Positions 51,101 to 60,614 of a stretch of DNA of 64,000 bases are shown in pieces. The notes below the pieces were generated by a model. It had not been told where the DNA came from. It did no database searches and saw only the letters and a list, made by a program, of their open reading frames with translations. Position 1 is the stretch's first letter. The number at the start of each line of letters is the position of its first letter. The DNA is from Metaphire vulgaris (Eukaryota; Annelida; Clitellata; Crassiclitellata; Megascolecidae): positions 5,135,140 to 5,199,139 of the forward strand of contig CM030840.1 of NCBI GenBank assembly GCA_018105865.1. Direction: 5' to 3'. Position numbers and translations under genes: made by a program.

Positions 51101-51787
51101 AGATTGACGAGAATGCAGATTCAAGCTCAATAATAGAAGCATTGAATGAAAGAGGTGAGAAGGAAAGGAATAGCTGAGTGTCATCGGCATAGAGTTGGTG
51201 GTTTAATTTGAGGGAATTAATTAGAGATGAAAGTGGTGTGGTGTAAAGGCTGAACAGTACAGGCCCGAGAACAGATCCTTGAGGCACTCCATAATCTATA
51301 ATATGAGAAAGAGAAATTTGGCCAAGACAGGACACTTGAAAAGACCGAGATTTGAGATAAGATGCAAACCATAGTTATATTTATAGTTAGTTGCCAATCA
51401 CTGGTGTTGATGATGGACTTGGTCATCGCATGCACCGAACATCGCGATAATCACACGATGCACATAAATAGAAATGATTGTCAATCAATCAATCAATCAA
51501 TCAATCAACTTCTGTGGCGTCACTATCATAACGCTCAGGGCGTCAGCAAGAAATAAGAGCCAATTATAATGGAAAGCATATCAAAGCCGAATTAAAAAGA
51601 CGGCTAAGTGAACAGGACGAATGCGATGGTCCACCTGCGACGACTGGACGCGGACAGGGGTTTCGGTGTTGTTGGCCGAGGAGGAGGAGGAGGAGGTAGG
51701 CGCCTGGTCGACGGAATGCGGCGTCGACGGGCCTTTCGGCGACGGACTCAGGCCCTGTCCGATCTTCTGTCGAAGGCCTTTAAACAT
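28723..51787 (-). CDS. GOLGA4: GRIP-domain golgin, golgin-245/GOLGA4-like (15 exons placed)
   Basis: Minus-strand exons 51,787-51,635; 47,911-47,465; 45,900-45,853; 44,896-44,741; 44,307-44,182; 43,374-43,219; 42,215-35,525; 35,027-34,897; 33,739-33,584; 32,323-32,184; 31,645-31,507; 30,511-30,443; 29,775-29,662; 29,308-29,261; 28,809-28,723. All join in phase with GT-AG borders to about 2,887 residues. Golgin-245 signatures: N-terminus [31 protein letters not shown]-like end of exon 4 followed by [25 protein letters not shown]; and a C-terminal GRIP domain. GRIP golgins tether vesicles at the trans-Golgi through Arl1-GTP binding. Nearly the whole protein is predicted coiled coil. The frame ends at a donor (GAT|GTATGT), so the final few residues and stop are on an unplaced exon; alternatively the exon reads on to a stop near 28,606. 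Start: the only ATG giving the family N-terminus. Confidence 0.92.
30583..31420. mobile_element. Fold-back element with 15-bp tandem arms and 9-bp target duplication
   Basis: An 838-bp palindromic element in a golgin intron. The left arm (about 30,583-30,830) consists of about eight 15-bp units, GACGATTGACCATAG with variants, plus a unique stretch. The right arm (about 31,200-31,420) is the same in inverted orientation. Both arms also share a CAAATGCT...TGCATGCATGC stretch. The centre is a TATA/CATA microsatellite (about 30,832-31,197). CAAGAGCTG occurs directly outside each end (30,574-30,582 and 31,421-31,429), a 9-bp target-site duplication. Tandem-repeat arms plus 9-bp duplications are typical of fold-back/Mutator-like elements. 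There is no transposase inside, so it is non-autonomous. Confidence 0.75.
32468..32830 (-). mobile_element. LINE 3' end with TGA-type tail (copy 1)
   Basis: Minus strand encodes [20 protein letters not shown] and then [12 protein letters not shown], the C-terminal ORF end of a LINE (pattern GRPRxTWxDNIxDW...A.DRxxW). It runs into a GATGAT tract at 32,548-32,468. The stop lies between coding remnant and tract, so the tract is the element's own 3' tail. Confidence 0.65.
33062..33480 (-). mobile_element. LINE 3' end with TGA-type tail (copy 2)
   Basis: Shifted minus-strand frames carry [12 protein letters not shown] and [16 protein letters not shown], then [10 protein letters not shown], followed by a GATGAT tract at 33,122-33,062. 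Same element type as 32,468-32,830 but a different, more decayed copy. It lies in the same golgin intron. Confidence 0.6.
34247..34433. mobile_element. hAT-type MITE, 187 bp
   Basis: Inverted ends TAAGGTTGTTAA and TTAACAACCTTA, flanked by the 8-bp duplication GATCAGAT at 34,239-34,246 and 34,434-34,441. It is non-coding, in a golgin intron. Confidence 0.75.
35100..35440 (+). mobile_element. LINE C-terminal fragment, plus strand
   Basis: Plus-strand frames, with shifts, read [20 protein letters not shown], then [32 protein letters not shown] and [10 protein letters not shown]. This is the C-terminal region of a LINE ORF2. It sits antisense to the golgin in the intron after the giant exon. Confidence 0.7.
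35525..42215 (-). CDS. Giant coiled-coil exon of the golgin
   Basis: A single 6,691-bp exon encoding 2,230 codons without interruption. Composition is dominated by Glu, Leu, Lys, Gln and Ser in heptad-like patterns with very few Pro, as expected for a continuous coiled coil. The acceptor is TTTAAAG|AAAGAT (phase 0) and the donor CTGG|GTATTT (phase 1). The C-terminal part contains [18 protein letters not shown] and [20 protein letters not shown], which align with golgin-245. Vertebrate GOLGA4 also has one very long central exon, so this is an old feature of the gene, here longer. Confidence 0.95.
42310..42947 (+). mobile_element. Candidate non-autonomous Helitron
   Basis: It begins TCTATAATATTAAG directly after an A and ends in CTAG directly before a T. 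This is the A|TC...CTAR|T arrangement of Helitrons, which make no target duplication. Just inside the 3' end is a GC-rich GCGAGCGGAGCGAGCGCGAG block where a hairpin is expected, though the pairing is poor. The interior has a duplicated segment of roughly 70-80 bp (from about 42,527 and 42,632, sharing GCAGCGTCATAATGTGTACA) and tandem GTTCTGATTGGTTGGCTG motifs. No Rep/helicase ORF. Confidence 0.5.
43505..43823. mobile_element. hAT-type MITE, 319 bp
   Basis: Inverted ends CAGTGGTTCTCAAA and TTTGAGAACCACTG, flanked by the 8-bp duplication TTGTAGAC at 43,497-43,504 and 43,824-43,831. CAGTGGTTCTC ends are known from hAT MITEs in many animals. Located in a golgin intron. Confidence 0.85.
43895..44092 (-). 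mobile_element. tRNA-derived SINE, minus strand
   Basis: The minus-strand head GTGGTGGTATAGTAGTCAAG then GGTAGCGGGTTCAAATC has A- and B-box spacing of a tRNA gene. The body continues through TAGTGTGGAACAATCTTGG to about 43,895. Confidence 0.6.
45130..45315 (+). mobile_element. LINE 3' end with ATTACATT tail, plus strand
   Basis: Plus strand encodes [16 protein letters not shown] and is followed by CAATATAAATAGCTAATTAC and ATTACAT repeats. It matches the copy at 49,561-49,990 in the opposite orientation. Confidence 0.65.
45901..47464. other. Golgin intron 2
   Basis: AT-rich intron. A LINE-like 3' tail (GCACTGTATAAATTG followed by GTCT and AACT repeats) lies at about 45,993-46,044, and an ATT tract near 46,275-46,320. 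Otherwise I see nothing. Confidence 0.5.
48300..48545. mobile_element. Inverted-repeat (MITE-like) element, 246 bp
   Basis: The 22-bp arms at 48,300-48,321 (CCTCCGAACGGCGGTCATAA...) and 48,524-48,545 are inverted copies with one mismatch. No clear target duplication flanks them, so superfamily is unassigned. Located in golgin intron 1. Confidence 0.6.
48915..49010 (-). mobile_element. 5S rRNA-like sequence (5S pseudogene or 5S-derived SINE)
   Basis: Read on the minus strand, GTAGCTAGGCAATGTTGAGC then GGCTTGTATGTGGATGGGTG and ACCATTCTGGGA follow the internal control region of animal 5S rRNA (AGTTAAGCAACGT...GTACTTGGATGGGTGACC...TGGGA). The 5' portion is diverged and no T-run terminator follows. 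It cannot be a functional 5S gene. A 5S-derived SINE is likely; a lone pseudogene is the alternative. Confidence 0.55.
49561..49990 (-). mobile_element. LINE 3' end (CR1/L2-like), minus strand
   Basis: The minus strand encodes [20 protein letters not shown] followed by [20 protein letters not shown], the conserved C-terminus of CR1/L2-like ORF2. It is followed by GCGCAATATAAATAGC and an ATTACATT tail. The C-terminal frame is still open for about 50 codons, so it is fairly young. Confidence 0.8.
50125..51375 (-). mobile_element. 5'-truncated LINE with reverse-transcriptase domain
   Basis: From about 51,372 the minus strand reads [15 protein letters not shown], then [16 protein letters not shown] and the catalytic box YADDTQLF, an AW...[12 protein letters not shown] segment, [12 protein letters not shown], the thumb [12 protein letters not shown] and C-terminal [16 protein letters not shown]. 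These are RT motifs 4-7 and the C-terminus of a CR1/L2-like LINE. Frameshifts and stops break the frame after about 165 codons, so it is inactive. The 3' end is AGGCGCTATAGAAATCC plus a short TTAC tail near 50,125. It lies in golgin intron 1, same strand. Confidence 0.85.
51480..51585 (-). repeat. Dispersed repeat with TTGA tail
   Basis: Minus-strand GTTATGATAGTGACGCCACA followed by GAAGTTGATTGATTGATTGA. Related copies are near 17,240-17,330 and 19,907-20,010, also minus. Probably the 3' end of a retroposon. Confidence 0.5.
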
Positions 51788-54694
51788 TCTGAACGATCGG
51801 GTCTCGATTACGGCGCTCTTCTTTCGTTCCGACGATTTTCCCAAATCGACATCTGTTACAAGTAATGAAACAATTATTATTCTCGATTATTATCATTCGC
51901 TCCGTCTATTTACATATCAGTGGACCGGAAGTCTCGATATGTGCATGCGCCATGCGCCACACGTAGCAGAGACCATAGATTTATTATTATGGCAGAGACA
52001 CCGAAGAATTCAGATTTCAGACATGTAAGTAAGGAAAATATGTCTGTCAACATTCAACAATGGTAACAGTTTAATATGTGGAAGACAAGGCCTCTTTCAC
52101 CTCATCACAGCAAACCCTGGTACAACTCTTTCATTCACGCCTCCAATTAATTTTGCAGACGTCCTGAAAACCTACAATAGAAGACATTCTCTGTTTGACC
52201 TTCAAAACCTTCCTTCCGCCACAAACCGCTACCATAATCTCCTCATATCTGCCAAAAGAAGTACTATTCCAACATCATTTCAACTGACAGCTCTCACCCA
52301 CAAACTCTGAAAAACGGTAAACCACCTATTCCATCGCAAAGACACAAACCCTCTGTGTCCCTCTCCCTCAATCCATTTCCGTGTCACAAGTCGCTGAATC
52401 TTTCGCTAATTTCTTCTCTGCAAAAAACTCCAAGATTCGCAGTAACCTAAAGTCTACAGGTAGTTTTCAAGCCATCTATCTTCTTCGCCTATCTCCCCAC
52501 AACTTCCGTGCAATTTATTCAGCTTTACTCCTAAAACTGAAGAAGAGGCATCCAAACTTCTAGGCGACTCTCCTTTCCAAATAACAATGTTTTAAAAACA
52601 TTTAATGGACCCATGTTCATGTCTGGGCTAAATATAAGACATGGGTAAAGATTTGACTTGAAATTTGGTTTCATTTGCCAATTGTTCAATATTTTTGTTA
52701 CTATAGGTCTATAGCTAATGACGTTATAATATGTTACTCGCGCAGCTTTGAATATATTTTATATTTTCAGATCTATAAATAGACCTACTGCAACTAAATA
52801 AGCTTCTTAGGAATTCACTTAAAACAGTTTTTTGTTGATCATAAATGATTATTTTAGACTGCACAAAAATAGCCATGCCTCACTGTCCCTCGCTCCGCCG
52901 TCTCATATGGATACACTGACCTTTGCCCGGTCGACAGTCCACCTTGCCCATAGCTATTTCAAGAAATAATTAATATGCGCATGTGAATAAGCAGCTACTA
53001 CCGTACTGCTTCCCAAAACGCCATATAAATTCACGAGATTTTACTTACCTACTTACATGCATTCAATCATATTTTCAGCACCAATAATTCTTGTAAGTAG
53101 GCCTATAATTAAGGGAGTTTCCATAGTAGATCATTCAAACTTTACAATGGTCATTTGGCATCGCTTCAATAAAAAGCATAGAAAATATTGTGCTCTAATA
53201 CTGACCACAAGGTCAGGTTGGAATTAGTGTAACAAGAAAAAAGTGAATTTTCTCGTATTGCCGTTTTAATAATTTTAAAAATAGGATTATATTTATTTTC
53301 TGACTTTAAACCCTATTTTTAGTCAAATTCCCGTCTGTTTCATGATTTTCAAACATTTAAGATGGCCAGGATTCCATTAGTTGACCCTATGTGGCAAATT
53401 ACTCTGCATTATGAAATTCTAAATGTCTGTCTGCATAATTCAGTACAAAAATATTGACTCGTTTGAGTCGTTTCATACAAACGAAGTCGGATATAAATTC
53501 ATATAATCAATCGTTGGGATTCGACGTTGCATCTTACAAACTCGAGTGGAATATCTAGGATAATCGATTAATCGGATACCGGGTGAAGTTATCGGACGGA
53601 AACCCGAATTCGAAAGTAACACATACTTTCTTGGCCCATCGATGTTAATTATAATAAACAGTCTGCAGCCATAGCCAGGTGATTCGTATATCGACAATAT
53701 AACTAGTATACAGGTTAGATTGGTTAATGCTGTCATAATCAAATTGCGGCGTATAGGCTCTACCTCCTGTCTACCGAAAAAAATAGACCCTATGATAGGG
53801 CAGATAAGCTATGAATGCAGTTTTATGCCGAAAATGTACAATACAAGCGATTGTTGTGCAGTGTGGTTTTATCTGGTTTGAGATGTGGACGTGACAATGT
53901 ACTATATATAAACCTGAATGATTCTGGAAAGCGAAAACGAAAGTGACTCGGCACGCTAATTTTATAGACACCTACTGTAGTAGACCTATACTGCGTGAAA
54001 TTTATTTTACATTGCCTAGTCCTTAGTACAGCTGCAGTTTACTTCCATATGGCTATTTGTTTGAAACAGTTATGCTCTAAAGTCGTGGAATTACAGTGTG
54101 CTGTATGCTATAATAATAACTAGCAGTTAGACCTTTTATTAATTATGCAATTTACCTGGCCTAGTGTTTTATCATGCAGTCCTGTTAGAGGAGATTTCAC
54201 CTCTCCCCCCAAGAACCTTAAAATCCCTCAAATTTCAGCAGCGACACGCATTTTTGCATTGAATTGTGTCTCTTCCCCTCCAGCCAAGTCAGTTCCCCCC
54301 CCCAACGGCCTGGGTTCTGGATAAAGCACTGACTTGGCCTATAGTATAGGCCTATTAGTTCTCAGACAACATTGCTTCACAACCGACGTTTTAAATTTAA
54401 CACTTTTCAGGCCCACCCGTTAAACTAAGCTAAAGCAGTGGCGGAGAAAGGTTTCCAGAACAGAGGTGGACGTCGACATTTTCTGGTAAAATGTTTCTGA
54501 CGAGCAAAAAATTGAAAACGGCTGTCAAGGATGCCCAAATCTCACGGTGCGGTAAAGCCACGGTGTCGCCCCCAGACAAAAAAATGCACCATGGGCCTTC
54601 TAGCGACGCACACCCTATCGACGTCACCTATTCACACATACTATACACGATAAATGGATTGGTTTTGTAGACTGCACGGTGAAAAACGGTGGCT
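51788..54694. other. Divergent intergenic region between golgin and TRIM gene
   Basis: Must contain both promoters. The first 200 bp upstream of the golgin ATG are moderately GC-rich with no TATA box. A decayed plus-strand LINE fragment lies at 52,080-53,075. A minus frame at 53,473-53,742 has no recognisable domain. A CAGTGGCGGAGAAAGG motif near 54,436 resembles a hAT MITE end. Confidence 0.5.
52080..53075 (+). mobile_element. Decayed LINE fragment, plus strand
   Basis: Shifted plus-strand frames give HSKPWYNSFIHAS, AKRSTIPTSFQLTALT-like sequence and SQVAESFANFFSAKNSKIRS, which are typical of the linker between endonuclease and reverse transcriptase in CR1/L2-like LINEs. The RT core is missing. 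A 3'-type motif CGCCATATAAATTCACGAG with a TTAC tail follows at about 53,019-53,060. Confidence 0.6.
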
Positions 54695-56388
54695 ATGTCT
54701 GCGAACGCTTATATTTTAACGGAAGGCGATCTGGCTATATGTACCCTGTGCAAGAAGATTTTCACAGATCCAAGGTTGTTGCCATGCCTACACACCTTCT
54801 GTCTCTCCTGTCTCAGGAAAGCCAGCCTCGGTGGCATGTGTCCACGTTGCCCCACTTGTCTGGAGGATTTCTCCGCAAAGGAGGGGAATCTGGAGACACT
54901 TCCAAGGAGCGCACTGGCCAAGAGGCGAGCGGAGATTCAAAAGGTCGTTGACGCTCTACGATCAGCTGTGACGCCCACCTGTTCGGTGTGCTGCTCCGCA
55001 GGTGGAGACGGCCAACAGGTGATAAAGGCAAAGGTGTTCTGCGTTGAATGCGATCAGTATCTCTGCGACGCCTGCAACAAAATCCACGCACGACTCAATA
55101 CAACCTGTTCTCACAGCCTTTTAGGGATTAACAAAGACGCTGGGACGGCCGAGGTTGGGTCAGCTGTGAAGAAGGGATCCAGAGCCAAGATGGAGCTGAT
55201 GTGTCCTCATCACGTGCAGCAAAGATCGACGCTTTTCTGCACGCTATGCACCTGTCCAATCTGCACCGTTTGTTGTGCGACGAAGCACAAAGACCATAAG
55301 TGTGAGGAATTGAACGAAGAAGCTGTTGATAAACTCAGACGCGGACTGGATACAGGCGTTCAGCAACTCCAGGAGTACAGTGACATCTACCGGAGACAAA
55401 AGCATGCTTTGGCGGTGGAGAGGCAGGCCTTTCTGAACAACTTGGCCGAGGTCGAGAAAGGCATCACAGAGAGGGCGGATCAAGCGAGAAGACCCATCGA
55501 CCAGCAACAAGACGAACTTCAACAGAAATTGGACGAAATTAAAGGACAAAATCTGAACTTCGTTCGTAGCACTGAACAGCTGCTCGAGTCTTTCGTTAGA
55601 CGCAGTCAAGGCTGTCTGGAGTTCGTTCAGGATGCGATGGACAACGGAGAAATTGCGGACTTCGCCTGCCTCTACTCTCCGATCGCCACCAGAATAGAAT
55701 CTCTTCTCGGTGTTCTTCCTCTAGTTAAGAAGTTTGGACAAGTGACTTTCAAGCCGACTACCAAGACTACACCTGATCACAGCGCCCCAACGTATGTACC
55801 CTCAGTGGCGTAGCCAGAAATTCGGAATAGGGGGCGCATCTACGTTTGACGGTATAATGTCTTGACTAGCAGAAAATCTCGTTCTGTCAAGCGCTTTCAA
55901 CTTTCGGGCATTCTCCCCAAACTAATACTACGTACTTCGCCCAAACCCAGTGGCGTAGCCAAAGAGAGTTTTGGGGGCTGCCGACGAAATTTTTTACATG
56001 CCTTTTCATACATTTTTCATTTTCGGACGCGATTTTGGGGGTCAAATCCCCCCTTGGCTGGCTGCCGATTGAAAAAGTTCTAAGTGCTATAGAAAATAGA
56101 AACAATTAGAAAGAACACGAAGGTGACGATCTTTTTTGGCCTGTCAGCTTCTAGAAAAGGAAAAAATAATTTTTTCAAAATTTGGTCACGATCGAAACCA
56201 AAACTCCCCTTCCGGAAATCCTGGCTACGCCACTGCCCAAACATACAAAACGGTTTTACACAAATCCCATGACCGGTCCCAGTCCGAATAGGAGCGTTGG
56301 ACATTCCGTGCTCTCCCGTGGCTATACGCCAATGGACTGTCACCAACTTTCACAATTAAATTGCTATCGTCGTCGTCATCATCATTTG

Positions 56389-56423
<35 letters not shown>

Positions 56424-57446
56424 TTCGTCATCACTCATTATCGTTTCCATCATCATCAGCGCCATCATCAGCATCATCATGCAGTTTTAAAGCAGTTTTA
56501 TTCTTTGACCTATGACCGAAATTGACCCAGTTTCATTAAATCTAGTTACTGTGCAGTGCAGGAACTACAGACTTACAGCTGCAGTTGTTAGTTGAATTAA
56601 CTACTCAGCCGCTGGCGCAAGCTTAGATGAAAACCTAGGGAGTACCTTCCCCTTCCCCTTCCCTTTCCTTATGGTAGCCTCTGCAAAAGTGGGGGGCTCG
56701 AGCCTAGTGGTTCAATAGAAGTTTACACCTATGTGGTAACTCACTAACTTTGGCTTCATAATATAATCTAAAGCGCTCAAATTGTGATGTTACAGTCTTT
56801 ACTATTTTCAGACCAATAGCAGCAGCAAATGTCATTGGGTCTACGCTTGGATCTCCGTCTAGTTCTGGATTTTGTACAGAGCAGCCTGTTGTTGCCAATG
56901 CATTGGGAGAGCTTTACGTTTCGCCTTCAAATACCGACATTTTCTACCATGGAGAACAGTGTAAACGGTATTTGCGTATAATTCCCTTTCTGTCGAGAGT
57001 TACTACAGTGGTTTCACACTAGCTTTATATAACCTACTTAGCCCAAAGTGTTTTTAAGGAAAATTACTAGGGGGGCCGATGAAAAACTAAATTCCGGATG
57101 AAAACTAATTTCGGCACTTCCCGTTTTTAGCATATTCTGCTCGGCTACTCACAAGTCAGCCATAACGGTAGTAGACTAAAATTTCTAATATCGGATGAAA
57201 AGTGAAGCAGTCAGGTATGATGGCGATCCGCAACAGTTTCCAGTGTTTCTATGAAAAGACTGCCGAAGCCCAATAGAGAAAACCCCGGAATAACTTCTAC
57301 GGGGGGGCTTTGTATGAAAGGCGGACCGTCATGGCATAATTACTGCGGGGCCAGGAAAACAACTATAGGGGGCCGCGGCCACGTAGTTTACATGTTATAA
57401 AACACTGTGACTTAGCCTTTTAAACCACTTAAAAAATTTAAACCAC

Positions 57447-57480
<34 letters not shown>

Positions 57481-57596
57481 TAGGCTATTATTGTTATTAT
57501 TATTAATATAAGTTTTATGGTGAGATTTTCCAAACATCCCATATTGTATTAAACTTTTTGTCTTTCAGCGAAGTGAAGCCACAATCGAAAAACTAG
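54695..57596 (+). CDS. TRIM-type RING/B-box/coiled-coil protein (three-exon model)
   Basis: Exon 1 (54,695-55,791) encodes RING C3HC4 (residues 16-55: CTLC, CLHTFC, CLSC, CPTC), B-box 1 (96-140), B-box 2 (170-201: CPHH, CTLC, CTVC, HKDH) and a coiled coil (about 207-320, RRGLDTGVQQLQEYSD onwards). RING-TRIM proteins are usually E3 ubiquitin ligases. I propose AAC|GTATGT as donor, exon 2 at 56,812-56,967 after TTTTCAG and exon 3 at 57,569-57,596 after TTTGTCTTTCAG. The phases fit and give 426 residues ending KPQSKN. Without splicing the frame ends at 55,813 (374 codons from a GTG, 372 from the ATG) inside MITE-like sequence. There is no NHL, SPRY or filamin domain, so orthology cannot be named. 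The ATG at 54,695 has G at -3. Exons 2 and 3 are inference. Confidence 0.8.
55948..56235. mobile_element. hAT-type MITE in the first TRIM intron, 288 bp
   Basis: Inverted ends CAGTGGCGTAGCCA and TGGCTACGCCACTG, with near-perfect 8-bp duplications CCCAAACC (55,940-55,947) and CCCAAACA (56,236-56,243). A fragment with the same CAGTGGCGTAGCCA end starts at about 55,804, inside the unspliced TRIM frame. A CAT tract follows at about 56,375-56,480. Confidence 0.75.
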
Positions 57597-58376
57597 CGTC
57601 CGAGGAACAAGGGCTCCAATAACCAAGGATCTGACAGACAAGGAAGAAAAACACGAAGCACTGCTGGAATACAAAGATTTCCTGCCCAAATCTGGAAATA
57701 GTGACACTCTAAATGGTTCTCTATACTGCACATGTATGCCAGTGTTTTTCAACCTTTTCGATGGTACGGAACCCCTTATTTTTCAGGTTGTTTGCAGAAC
57801 CCTAAGGCCTATGAACTGTCACTTACTTACTAAGGCTTAACTAAGCCTGACAGTCATAACTAATGGTTGATAAGGTAACTAAGCCAATTTATTCAAAGTT
57901 CAATATTACTCTTTAGAAAGTTTAGTATTAGTGATCATTAGCGAATCAGTGCAAAGCTTGTGCTTGGTGATTTCTACAAAGCTGGTTAATCATTCCGTGG
58001 GCGAGTGTTTGAGAGAGACACGCGAAGTTCATCTTCAAGACACAAAAGAAGTCGTTCTCGTTTCTAGTGTTTGATGGTGGTCATAGCAGAGAAACCGAAC
58101 TTGCACGTTGAAAATTGCGGCAGAAGTTGCAAAGCTCTCGTAGCTGGTATTCGCCTATTCATTTTCAACCGGGTATTCGTTTACAACCAGAACGCGTCCA
58201 AGATCAACTCTGTATGTTTTAGCTTCGGCGTTCTGCCATTCGCAACGCTAACTAGCTTATTCTCTTCCTTCAAGCTAAACTGTCCTCTTGGCATGGCTCA
58301 AATTGAAAAAACGGGCTTCTAGCTCAGTCGTACTGGTCGACAGGTATCGACGGAAAGTACATGTACATGCCCAGAC

Positions 58377-58637
58377 CAGAGATGTCCGTGGGTTGGGTTA
58401 ACCTATAGGTTGGGTTGTGTTGGATTGGGTTGGGTCAGACTTTTCCATATTAATGGTGGGTTGGGTTGGGTGACTGGGTCGGGTCAGAAAATAAGTCATG
58501 GTTTAAGAAACTGTAATGTATTACAGTGGGTTGGGTTGGGTCAAGTAAACCTATTATCGGCATGGGTTGGGTTGAGTTGGAGATTTGATGGGTTGGGTTG
58601 GATTTGGTTCTAGAAAATGGACCCATGGACATCTCTG
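58377..58637. mobile_element. MITE with internal GGGTTG repeats, nested in the hAT relic
   Basis: Inverted ends CAGAGATGTCC and GGACATCTCTG, with imperfect 8-bp flanks GCCCAGAC and GCCCAGGT. The interior is a degenerate GGGTTG/GGTTGGGT minisatellite. It interrupts hAT coding remnants on both sides. Confidence 0.65.
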
Positions 58638-59087
58638 GCCCAGGTTATTAAGTAGAGCGCCAAAATGGAGGAATGCTTCTGCTATTTCCTTGAACGACAT
58701 TGGAAAACATTTCCAAATTTCCAGCAGATGCATGCTTCTTCCAGCTGAGAATATTCTTCATAAAACGTCTATTCTGTCAGTCGAAGTCAAAATGTTTTCA
58801 TGTCTTCCTTGCATTCCACAATTTAAAATATTCAGTTCCTGAAACAAGGTAAACTAGTTTCGAACACCAACACTCGCTGCTCAGTAATTCTTCGGAATCC
58901 TTCAAGTTTTCTCGATAGCAGAATATCCGCAGCTCGTCTCTCAGCTCGTAGAAACGAGATACAAATTTGCGGCACGGGACAGGCGCCGTACGTCCGTGTC
59001 CGTGTGTTGGATGAGTGCGACAGGGTCCGCTTCCATGATTTCACAAAGTTTGACGAACTGTCGACAATAATTTTAAGCGGTCTCAAC

Positions 59088-59272
59088 CAGTGGCGGCTCC
59101 ACCGGGGGGCCAGAGGGGGCCCGTGCCCCCCTATTGAGAGCCTGGCCCCCCCAGTGGCCCCCAGTTGGGACCCTATACTTAACGCTACATACATTAAACA
59201 ACAAATGGTTGGCCCCATGATTAGAAGTTGCCCCAACGGCCCCCCACTTGCCAAATCCTAGAGCCGCCACTG
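59088..59272. mobile_element. hAT-type MITE nested in the hAT relic, 185 bp
   Basis: Inverted ends CAGTGGCGGCTC and GAGCCGCCACTG, with perfect 8-bp duplications GTCTCAAC at 59,080-59,087 and 59,273-59,280. GC-rich and non-coding. The perfect duplication shows it is younger than the relic it sits in. Confidence 0.85.
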
Positions 59273-60614
59273 GTCTCAACTTCATGCCTAATTAAAGATT
59301 TTCACCAACATGTCTAGCACAGACTTTAACCCGGCTCCAATTGTTTTAGAAACTAGTGCTTCTCTGTGGATGAAACAGTGCGTGCACTATGAAAGATGGA
59401 TTCACCCGTCGCACCAACGCTACAAAACCTTTTACATTTCCCTTCATGGCAGGGGCACCATCCGTACAAATGCCAAAGCAGCTGTCCAGGTTAAGTCAAA
59501 TGACTGCATATATGAATTGACAACGACAAAAATGTCCTGTCTTTTGATGTCTCTGGTAATTCCTTACAGCATAAGAAATCTTCAACAATAGCTCCATTGT
59601 CAATGAAACGCACAAAACCCACAAGCTGTGCTTTGCCGCTAATGTTCGCGCTTTCGTCCATCCGCAGAGCAAAGAGTCCACTTGTCTTTATCTTGGCTAC
59701 AACGTTACTTACAATGTCAGTCGACATGTCTTAACTACGTCTGCTTATGGCATTGTCCGACAGGGCCTGCTTATAAAAAAACTTATCAATACGCTAAACT
59801 CAGAAAACTTGTGGACATCCGCGCAAAAACAAGCAAAAGGGTCGTCCAGAAAATGTATCACTGGACAAAGCACAGAAAATTGCATTTTACCACTGCACAT
59901 TTTCATTTTATCACTGCGCATGGTGTGTAGGCTATCATTGCATGTTAAAACAGGCCCTTTAATGTCCGATAATGGAATCTTATTGATTTCAACTATACAG
60001 TATTCGCGCCAAACATAATCTTCACAATTTCTCGGCATGCAGGCAAGATTACGGTTTCGGCGATGTCATGCGATTTCATTTTCCTTGCAACGATCTTCGC
60101 GACAGCAAAGCTTGTTCCTCTCGCTTTCTCGCTTGTCTTGAACTTTTTCTCGAACTTATCAGTCTGCCTTTCATTCAAGCTTAGTGCCCTCTCAAAATAT
60201 GCCACATTCTTATGGCTTACATGATACATCCGGATGTCTAGTTGTTTAAGTGTCGCATCAATTTTGCTGGTGCCATTGCACAATTTGCACTCCTGGCAAA
60301 GCTTTTTCCCGTTCCCTCCCCCATTAGATCGACCGCGGAAACTAAGTGGAGACTGCCAGACTGGTCTCCTGGGCGCGGCTGGATCTCTGGCGCTTTTAGC
60401 GGTTATTTTCAAATTTTAAGTTGTCATCGTCGGCGGAACCCCTATAGAAGGCAGCCCGCGGAACCCTAGACTAAGTCTGTTCCGGACGACGAGAAAATAT
60501 AAGAGATAAATTCAACCAAGCGGCTACAGAGTACGCCTCTAAACACGTATTATCCTGCAGATATATTTCCGACGTGCAGTTAGTTGCGTCGTTAATTTGC
60601 GAGCGAGAGCAGCA

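Larger units (their letters stand above)
57740..60470 (-). pseudogene. Decayed hAT transposase element (FAM200/ZBED5/SCAND3-like)
   Basis: Broken minus-strand frames carry, in order, FEKKFKTSEKARGTSFAVAK and VILPACREIVK (about 60,040-60,150), NKIPLSD, FALRMDESANISGKAQLV with FIDNGAIVEDFLCCKELPET (59,530-59,680), ICTDGAPxMKG, FVKLCEIMEADPVAL-like sequence, FSLKEENKLVSV, and the C-terminal FGFSAMTTIK (about 58,060-58,110). This is the order of domesticated-type hAT transposases: catalytic DES-T, then the hAT dimerisation region. CAGTGTTTTTCAACC at 57,740 is the 3' terminal repeat; the other end is missing. Many stops and two nested MITEs show it is dead. Confidence 0.8.

Noticed and set aside
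53473..53742. 89-codon minus-strand frame
   Set aside because: No recognisable family and no gene context.
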